From Streptomyces sp. NBC_01788 (GTDB lineage Bacteria > Actinomycetota > Actinomycetes > Streptomycetales > Streptomycetaceae): a DNA stretch of 64,000 bases. Location of the stretch: NCBI RefSeq assembly GCF_035917575.1, contig NZ_CP109090.1, positions 2,046,001 through 2,110,000 on the forward strand. Reading direction: 5' to 3'. A program made the position numbers and the translations under genes. The notes below the pieces were generated by a model. It ran no database searches and had not been told where the DNA came from. It saw nothing but the letters and a program-made list of their open reading frames with translations. Shown piece after piece: positions 58,335-64,000 of the stretch (position 1 is the stretch's first letter; the number at the start of each line of letters is the position of its first letter).

Positions 58335-58737
58335 ATGAAGGAGCGGAGCGAGGTCTTCGCGCGGGACGGCCGGCCGGTTCGACGTCGTCGAGCGCCCGTC
58401 ACGTGACTGCCCCTTCGACCCCCAGACCGGCCACCGTTTCACTGCGGCTGGCGTACCCGTATGCGTGCACCCCGAGAGGGTTGGGCTGCCCGCCGCTCCG
58501 TACGCCACCGAGAGGCTCCCGCTGCCGTGGGAGACCCCGCCGCCCGCTGAGGCCGACGAGGTCCCCGCCTGGGTACGCCAGGTGCTGACCGCAGCACCGC
58601 CGGACGCCTGCGACGAGGTGATCCAGCAGGCGACTGCGATCCTGCTCGCCGCCGACCCCGACACCGACGTCACAGCAGTGCTGCGCGCCGCCCTCGGCCA
58701 GACCGCGACCGGATCGGCGAAGTCGAGTGCGTGCTCC
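58335..58737 (+). pseudogene. frameshifted hypothetical gene
   Basis: An ATG at 58335 begins MKERSEVFARDGR. A +1 shift near 58370 (ccggccgg) leads to RFDVVERPSRDCPFDPQTGH and then LPLPWETPPPAEADEVPAW, VTAVLRAALG, until a junction near 58720. The combined protein reads naturally across the shift, so a base was probably gained or lost. I know no function. It may be accessory DNA from an integrative element. Confidence 0.45.
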
Positions 58738-59102
58738 CGGCCGGAGCGGCCCATGCCGATGCTCTCGTACAGGCCGGCCAGGACGCTTCGCCGCCGCACG
58801 ACCTCCTCATGGTCCAGCCAGTACCGGGCCGGCGGCTTACCCCACGCCAGGCGGTAGCACTCGTGGGTGTACCCACCGGCGCGGTAGTCGGTGTGCTCCT
58901 GATCGGTCTGGTGGATGATGACGATGCCGCGGGCGTCGGCGATCCGCTGGAGCAGTTGCGCCTGGGCGAGCATCGCATGGGTCATCTCGTCGACCGGCAC
59001 GGCGATCGGGATCTCCGCCATCTGGTCGTTGGCGATGAGCGCGTACACCGCGGACTTCAGCGCCAGGGCGCGCAAACCGCAACGCGTTTCGCGAGCTGGC
59101 AT
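58710..59102 (-). pseudogene. truncated hypothetical gene
   Basis: On the minus strand from about 59102 the frame includes AEIPIAVPVDEMTHAMLAQA, ARGIVIIHQTDQEHTDYRAG and YRLAWGKPPARYWLDHEEVV, a protein-like sequence that breaks off near 58710 where it collides with the plus-strand remnant. Both ends look incomplete. I do not recognise it. Confidence 0.45.
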
Positions 59103-59261
59103 TCACGAAGATTATGGCGATTCCATAGAGTTAGCCCCCGCTCACTCCTTGGGGCACTGGACTGGACCGACGCCGCTGCCTTGCCGCGTCGGTCCAGAGC
59201 CGTTAGTCGTCACCACTGCGCAGTTGATGTCCCAGGCGCCTAGAGAGGCACCCGGAGCAAG

Positions 59262-62200
59262 TCACGAGCCGGTCACCCTCAACCAACAGGAATGCAGCAC
59301 CGGTTCAGGGCGGTGCAGACCAGCCGAGTCCACGTCGAAGACTTGGAGAGCACGGAGGATCCGGATGGCATCGACGGCTTCCGGCCCAGGGTTCAGACCG
59401 GCGGCGCCAGCAGCTACCTCGAGATCTTCGAACGGCAAGCCCTGCTCTGTCATGAACTCCAGCACAGCGGTGAACGCCGACCATCGGAACGTCTCTGGTA
59501 CGAGACCCACCTGGGCCAGAAAGTCTGCCGCGCCCTCGGGACCGTCCAGCCGACTGCGCACCGACTTCAGGGCAGCACCCTCTGAGTCGCCCCGGGATAC
59601 TTGTTCGGAGAGTTGATCGATGAGCAGCGGCCAGCCACCCGTGGTTTCCGCCGCCCTCTGCAACGCCGCCTCCGACGTAAACGAGTTCTGGTCGAGGGAC
59701 CAGGTGCGCAGCCCGTGTCGGGTGAAGCGCCGCAGCGGGACGACTCCGACGGCGGACGTCTGCTCGTCCGACAACAAGGATGCCCACAGGGAAAGCTGCT
59801 CAAGCCCTGCCACGACCACGGCGGATCGAGTCACCCCTGGACCGTCGGGCAGTCGGGTGGTTGCCAGTTCCGGGGAGATGAGGCAGGACTGCTCGCCGGG
59901 AGACTTGACGGTCAGGTCGGAGACCACGAGTCGACTCATCCCCGGCTCGCCGCCGACGAGCTCCCGCTCGAAGTCGGCCCGTCGAACCACATGCGGCATC
60001 TTCCAGCCGGTGGTCTCAGCAATCTCGCGCAACGCGGTGGTGACCCGGTGTACGCCTGTGGCGGGGGAGCCGAGTACCACCCGAGCCAAATTCCGGCGCC
60101 CCGGCTCAGAACCGGAGACCTGCCTCCCCGGCAGGATGTCTGCGATCTGTGCGGCGGTCAGCGGGCAGTGCAAGTGGGACTTCGCGGACTTGTGCCGTGT
60201 CTCCAGGGCGGTCAGCCGTTCGGTCACCTGCCGGCTGGAGGTGTTCTCCAGCTGCGCGTCCACGTCTTCCAACGTACCGATCATGCTGAGGGCGTTGGCA
60301 CTGCGTAGATGCCAGCCCCGGTGATCCGGGTCGGGGGCGAGAACACCGAGACCCTCCATCTCCGTGAGGTACGCGCGGAACTGGTCCGGGTCCAGGTCCC
60401 TGAACCCCTCCGCCCACCAGTAGGTACACCCGTCGCGCAGTTCGGCATGGGTCATCCGAGCGTCAATCCCGTGGTGATGAGCGTGGTGCGCTACCACGTT
60501 AGCGATCATGTTGTACCGGGAATCGAGCCGCAAGGTGTCGTGGAAGGCGGCGGTGATACTCCGCTGGAGGTCCTTATCGGACTGAACGCGTTCGACATCA
60601 TCGCGGGCGATGAAGTGCAGCGGACCTGACTTCGCCTCCCGCCTCCTAGCGTGCATGGTCTGCACAAGCCGGTGCGCGAACATCTGCAGCAGGAACGGCT
60701 GGTAAGAACAGTGACCCAGGATGCGGTGCACCAATGGCGGCTCCAAGAACTGGTATCCCAGTGCGGCCAGCGGTTTGAGAAGCAGGTTCGCCGCGTCCTG
60801 GGGCTGAAGCGGGCCGATGACCGTCGGATGCTGCGAGAGGTGGCTGAAGGGATTGTTCGCCGCGAGGGTGGCGTATCGCTGTACCGAGTGGAGTCCGGCA
60901 AAGACGATCTTGACACCGTCGTTGGTCTCGGAACTGAGGTCACGCAGCCGCCGGGTCTCGGTGAACCTCGGCGAGTCCGACTCGAAGAATCCGTCCGCCT
61001 CGTCCAGCATGATGAGCATCCGCCGACTGCTGTCGGCCTTCAGCCAAGCCCTGATGCCGGTCAGCACGTTGTCGTAGGTGAGGGTCGCATCGGCCCGCAC
61101 ACGCTTGGGCAGTGGAAGGGCGCCCTCCTCCAGCAGCCTGCGCCCGATGAGATTCCACACGGCCGAGGACTGGGCACTGGTGCCGTTATAAGTGGAGTCC
61201 AAGCTGAGAGCCATGCTGATGTGAGCCATAGGTGCCTGCGCGGTGAACTTCCGGCCCGCTTCCTTCAGCAGTGCTGACTTGCCGAGCCCTCGGCCTCCAA
61301 ACACCACCTGGTTGCCCACCGGGTTCTGTACGGAGCCGAGTTCTTCCAGACGTCCGAAGAACATTTCCTCGGCCACGCGGCCGCGCTTCTCACTGACGTA
61401 CGGATTCACGGCCGAGAACGGCAGCAGCACCCGCATCGCCGGGTCGAGCAGCTGGTTGCCCCGGGCGGCGAGGTAGGCGAGGGCCGCATCGTCGAGCACC
61501 ACCATGGGTCGACGTCCGACGCTGAGCGCGGCCAGTGAGGTCCGAGCCTGTGCGGAAAGTGTGCCGAAGTACGCGACCAGCAGGCTCTCCTGGCTGGGGT
61601 CCTGTTGTACGCGCGCCATCAACGCTTCCGGAGTCGGCTGGCCCCACGCCAACATGACCCGCAGCCTGCCACGCAGAGCAGAGCCAAAAGAGGGCACCAA
61701 GGCTTCTCCCGTGTACCGGACCTCCTGCAGGTCCAGGAAACGGTGTTCGGCGGTGGTGCTGCGCTGTCGGTCACGTTGCGGTTTGCGCAGGCTTCGGTAT
61801 CCGATGAGACGGAGCGCCGGCATGAGCAGATTCTCCTCGCTCAGGCCCTCTGTCCTCCTGACGCCCCGTCGTGAGGCCATCTCTCGCCAACCCGACAGAC
61901 CATTGGCTGCCTGATCGGTGAACTCCTGTGACATGGCGGAGAAGTCGAGTGCGTCCAGGTTCTGGAAGCGCTGCCGGTCCCGTACCGCCCGAATGAGCTC
62001 CTCGGTGATGCCGTGGGGCAGGGCATCAGGCACCGAAGGGAAGAAGGCGTTCAGCGGATGGTCCCCGTAACGCGTGTCGGGGATGCTCTCGCCGTTGGAA
62101 AGGTGAGAGATCAGCTCCTCGGCGGTCAGCAGGTCGCCGTCGTCGAGAAGGGGAGTCACCCGTGCGGCATCCTCGGTCTTCAGGCCGGGGATCTCCATGA

Positions 62201-64000
62201 GCCGCGTCCGCAGTTTGGCGGTGGCTGTCGCGTGGGCACGTTCAAGCTCCTCCGACAATGCATCGAGCCGCTGCCGTATGGAAGCAAGGTCAGATTTCGT
62301 GGTGAGCGCGGGCGTTTGAAGCCGGTGTTCAAAATCGCGCTCCTCCTCTTCCTTGAAGACGCCGTTGACGCGCGTGCGGCGCAGCGAGTCCTCAAGTTCC
62401 CGCCGCTTGCCTTCCAGAGCGGCCACCGTGTTCCGTGCCGCCTCCCGCAATGCAAGATGAACGCTCTCGTCAGTCAACTCTTCATGACCATTCGGGCCAG
62501 GTGGCAGCAAACGCATCTCGGAAAGACCCAGGAGATGATCCGCGAGGTCGAACCGTTCAGCCGCCCGATGGCTGTCGATGACGTCCAGCCAGGACCGGTC
62601 GGCGGCCTCAACGATGCTCTCGGCGGTCAGCTCCGGTGGAATCACGCGTCCCGTCGCCTCTTCCACCCGCACGCCGGGGAGCTTGAGGAGATCAATGCCA
62701 AGGACGACTTCCGCCGAATACTCAGGGGGATCGAGCCTAGCGTCACCCGCCAACAGGTCGAAGGTGCGCCGCAGCGAATCCGCAGCGGCTCGCATGGCGG
62801 ACTGGGTGTAAGCGTCGCCGGCGAGCGACTGTACCGCCAGGTCATCCAGTACGTGGTCTCGCAGAGCCAGCACGGCCCCGCGCATCGCCTGGACCTGATC
62901 AACGCTCCAGTCGTTCGCTCCGACATCGAGCGCGCGAGCGGCGACGACCCACTTTTCGGCGGTGCGCAGCCGGTCGTTCATCAGTCGGAGCAAGTTCTGC
63001 CTGGCGGGCCCTTCCAGGCGGCTCCTGCTGGATTTCATCAGCCTGCGGTCGACCTCGTTGAGTTCGTCCTGGAGGCCGGAACCGTTGGTCAGCATCCGCA
63101 CTCGGTTCGCGACCTCGTCCAGGCCGTCCCTGTTGTCGTCAGCGGCCTGGCGGAGCAGGCTGCCGATGAGACCGGAGGGTGCGAGCCAGAGCCGGGTGAT
63201 CTCGGTGGCCCGGTTGAACCGGATGCGGGGCAGCTGGTCCAGGCCCTGCCGACATTCTTCGCGGGCCTCTTGGAGGGAGCGTTCCAGTTCGGCTGTGCCA
63301 CGCGCCAGGCTGAGCGGCGGGGAATGCAGCAGCATGGACTGTAGCGCGCACCGGGAAACCTCGTCGGCTACGGACACGAGGCTCGGCGGCAGTACGGCGG
63401 CCACCTGCTGAAGCGGGGCGCTGGTCTCAGCGTCCCCGGTCACAAGGACGATCCGCAGCAGAGCGGCCGTGACGAGAGCCGCGTCCGGGCGGCTTTGGAC
63501 GAGGGCATCAATGTCCATCCCCGCCAGTTCGGCGCGTACCCGCGAGGCGCAGTCTCCGCTGGAGGAACGCAGCGCGAGGGCGTACGCGGAGATCCGCAGG
63601 GCGGCAGTGCGGAATCCGGGCTCGGCATTCTGCTCGGCCAGCGCGGCAGCGGCTCCGTAGCGTTGTTCCGCCACCAAGGGGGCCAGGACAGCCTCCGGAG
63701 AGTCACCTGGCACGAGCGCTGGGCCCGCCTTCACGGCCGTGTCGCCGGTCGGGTGCGGGCCCTGCTGCGACAAGACGGAGTTCGAAGCGGCGGGCTGCGC
63801 GGCCGGGGGGGCAGGCGTCGGCTCGGCGGAACGGGACGACGCATCGGGCTGTGTCGGGTGGTTGACGCGCTGCCGGTCCTCCCCCAGAGCGGGTCCTCGG
63901 CGCGGTCTGGACGCGACGCCGCGGTCCGCAGGAACGGCGGGACGCCCCTTCCCGGTGGTGTGCGAGCCAAGCTCAGTTGTACGGGGGCTCCCGTGCGGGT
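59262..64000 (-). CDS. large P-loop ATPase, 5' end outside the window
   Basis: The frame is open from the right edge to a stop at 59262, at least 1,578 codons. A TTG at 63773 is the first start-like codon in the computed frame, but the frame continues upstream to base 64000 as a Pro/Ala/Ser-rich stretch, so the true start may lie outside. From 63773: an N-terminal helical region with TPR-like helices (~1-650), a domain with RRPMVVLDDAALAYLA near 770, Walker A VFGGRGLGKSALLKE (around residue 825), Walker B MLIMLDEADGFF (~920), then winged-helix-like and helical segments to the end. This is an AAA/STAND-like ATPase with long sensor regions. Proteins of this build often act in phage defence or conflict, but no named system was recognised. 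It sits beside gene debris. Confidence 0.75.
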   Translation of the reverse strand, partial: PHGSPRTTELGSHTTGKGRPAVPADRGVASRPRRGPALGEDRQRVNHPTQPDASSRSAEPTPAPPAAQPAASNSVLSQQGPHPTGDTAVKAGPALVPGDSPEAVLAPLVAEQRYGAAAALAEQNAEPGFRTAALRISAYALALRSSSGDCASRVRAELAGMDIDALVQSRPDAALVTAALLRIVLVTGDAETSAPLQQVAAVLPPSLVSVADEVSRCALQSMLLHSPPLSLARGTAELERSLQEAREECRQGLDQLPRIRFNRATEITRLWLAPSGLIGSLLRQAADDNRDGLDEVANRVRMLTNGSGLQDELNEVDRRLMKSSRSRLEGPARQNLLRLMNDRLRTAEKWVVAARALDVGANDWSVDQVQAMRGAVLALRDHVLDDLAVQSLAGDAYTQSAMRAAADSLRRTFDLLAGDARLDPPEYSAEVVLGIDLLKLPGVRVEEATGRVIPPELTAESIVEAADRSWLDVIDSHRAAERFDLADHLLGLSEMRLLPPGPNGHEELTDESVHLALREAARNTVAALEGKRRELEDSLRRTRVNGVFKEEEERDFEHRLQTPALTTKSDLASIRQRLDALSEELERAHATATAKLRTRLMEIPGLKTEDAARVTPLLDDGDLLTAEELISHLSNGESIPDTRYGDHPLNAFFPSVPDALPHGITEELIRAVRDRQRFQNLDALDFSAMSQEFTDQAANGLSGWREMASRRGVRRTEGLSEENLLMPALRLIGYRSLRKPQRDRQRSTTAEHRFLDLQEVRYTGEALVPSFGSALRGRLRVMLAWGQPTPEALMARVQQDPSQESLLVAYFGTLSAQARTSLAALSVGRRPMVVLDDAALAYLAARGNQLLDPAMRVLLPFSAVNPYVSEKRGRVAEEMFFGRLEELGSVQNPVGNQVVFGGRGLGKSALLKEAGRKFTAQAPMAHISMALSLDSTYNGTSAQSSAVWNLIGRRLLEEGALPLPKRVRADATLTYDNVLTGIRAWLKADSSRRMLIMLDEADGFFESDSPRFTETRRLRDLSSETNDGVKIVFAGLHSVQRYATLAANNPFSHLSQHPTVIGPLQPQDAANLLLKPLAALGYQFLEPPLVHRILGHCSYQPFLLQMFAHRLVQTMHARRREAKSGPLHFIARDDVERVQSDKDLQRSITAAFHDTLRLDSRYNMIANVVAHHAHHHGIDARMTHAELRDGCTYWWAEGFRDLDPDQFRAYLTEMEGLGVLAPDPDHRGWHLRSANALSMIGTLEDVDAQLENTSSRQVTERLTALETRHKSAKSHLHCPLTAAQIADILPGRQVSGSEPGRRNLARVVLGSPATGVHRVTTALREIAETTGWKMPHVVRRADFERELVGGEPGMSRLVVSDLTVKSPGEQSCLISPELATTRLPDGPGVTRSAVVVAGLEQLSLWASLLSDEQTSAVGVVPLRRFTRHGLRTWSLDQNSFTSEAALQRAAETTGGWPLLIDQLSEQVSRGDSEGAALKSVRSRLDGPEGAADFLAQVGLVPETFRWSAFTAVLEFMTEQGLPFEDLEVAAGAAGLNPGPEAVDAIRILRALQVFDVDSAGLHRPEPVLHSCWLRVTGS

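Noticed and set aside
1..64000. CRISPR array, rRNA or complete insertion sequence
   Set aside because: No regularly spaced direct repeats of CRISPR form, no rRNA-like conserved stretch, and only broken transposase genes were seen.

Overview
The window reads as chromosomal DNA of a Streptomyces or a close relative. GC content is very high, third codon positions are almost all G or C, GTG and TTG starts are common, and neighbouring genes often overlap by 4 bases (ATGA/GTGA). The order cobalamin genes, LAETG-anchored protein, ectoine operon is a familiar Streptomyces arrangement. I found no rRNA, tRNA or CRISPR array.

Layout. 1-3.5 kb: 3' end of a cobalamin operon (CbiG/CobJ fusion, CobH, CbiX, CobC). 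3.5-5.8 kb: sortase-anchored protein, DUF397 protein, small secreted protein. 5.8-7.8 kb: a scarred region with two decayed transposases, a broken gene and an MBL-fold hydrolase. 7.8-10.1 kb: amidohydrolase and class V aminotransferase. 10.1-13.8 kb: ectABCD for ectoine and 5-hydroxyectoine. 13.9-16.3 kb: housekeeping accessory genes. 16.4-42 kb: a sugar-use region. It holds a ketoglutarate-semialdehyde-type dehydrogenase divergent from an IclR regulator, a pectinesterase, a pectate lyase, a sugar ABC operon with a Gfo/Idh oxidoreductase, a DUF6807 protein, an IlvD/Edd dehydratase, a DapA-like enzyme and a GntR regulator. Further on are a uronate dehydrogenase, a DeoR regulator and a second (polyol-type) ABC operon with a zinc alcohol dehydrogenase. 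Neither ABC operon encodes an ATPase, so a shared MsiK-type ATPase is inferred.

42-50.8 kb: two TerD proteins, a conserved hypothetical, a secreted nuclease with a PHO-box-like site, a DUF3618/holin pair, a 51-residue small protein coupled to a Cys-rich protein, and dapA. 50.8-57.9 kb: a RidA remnant, a lipoprotein, and a compact minus-strand operon (47-residue peptide, JmjC cupin, aldo/keto reductase, phosphotransferase-fold protein) with the layout of a peptide-modification (RiPP-like) cluster. Divergent ATP-binding and XRE/TPR regulators and a formyltetrahydrofolate cyclo-ligase-like gene follow. 57.9-59.3 kb: gene debris. 59.3-64 kb: a very large P-loop ATPase whose reading frame stays open to the window edge.

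The enzymes of the sugar region suggest pectin attack outside the cell, uptake of sugars, oxidation of uronate or sugar to the acid, dehydration to alpha-ketoglutarate semialdehyde and oxidation to alpha-ketoglutarate. The precise substrates are inferred. The best candidates for undescribed biology are the peptide/JmjC/aldo-keto reductase/phosphotransferase operon (51.95-55.07 kb) and the incomplete ATPase at the right edge.
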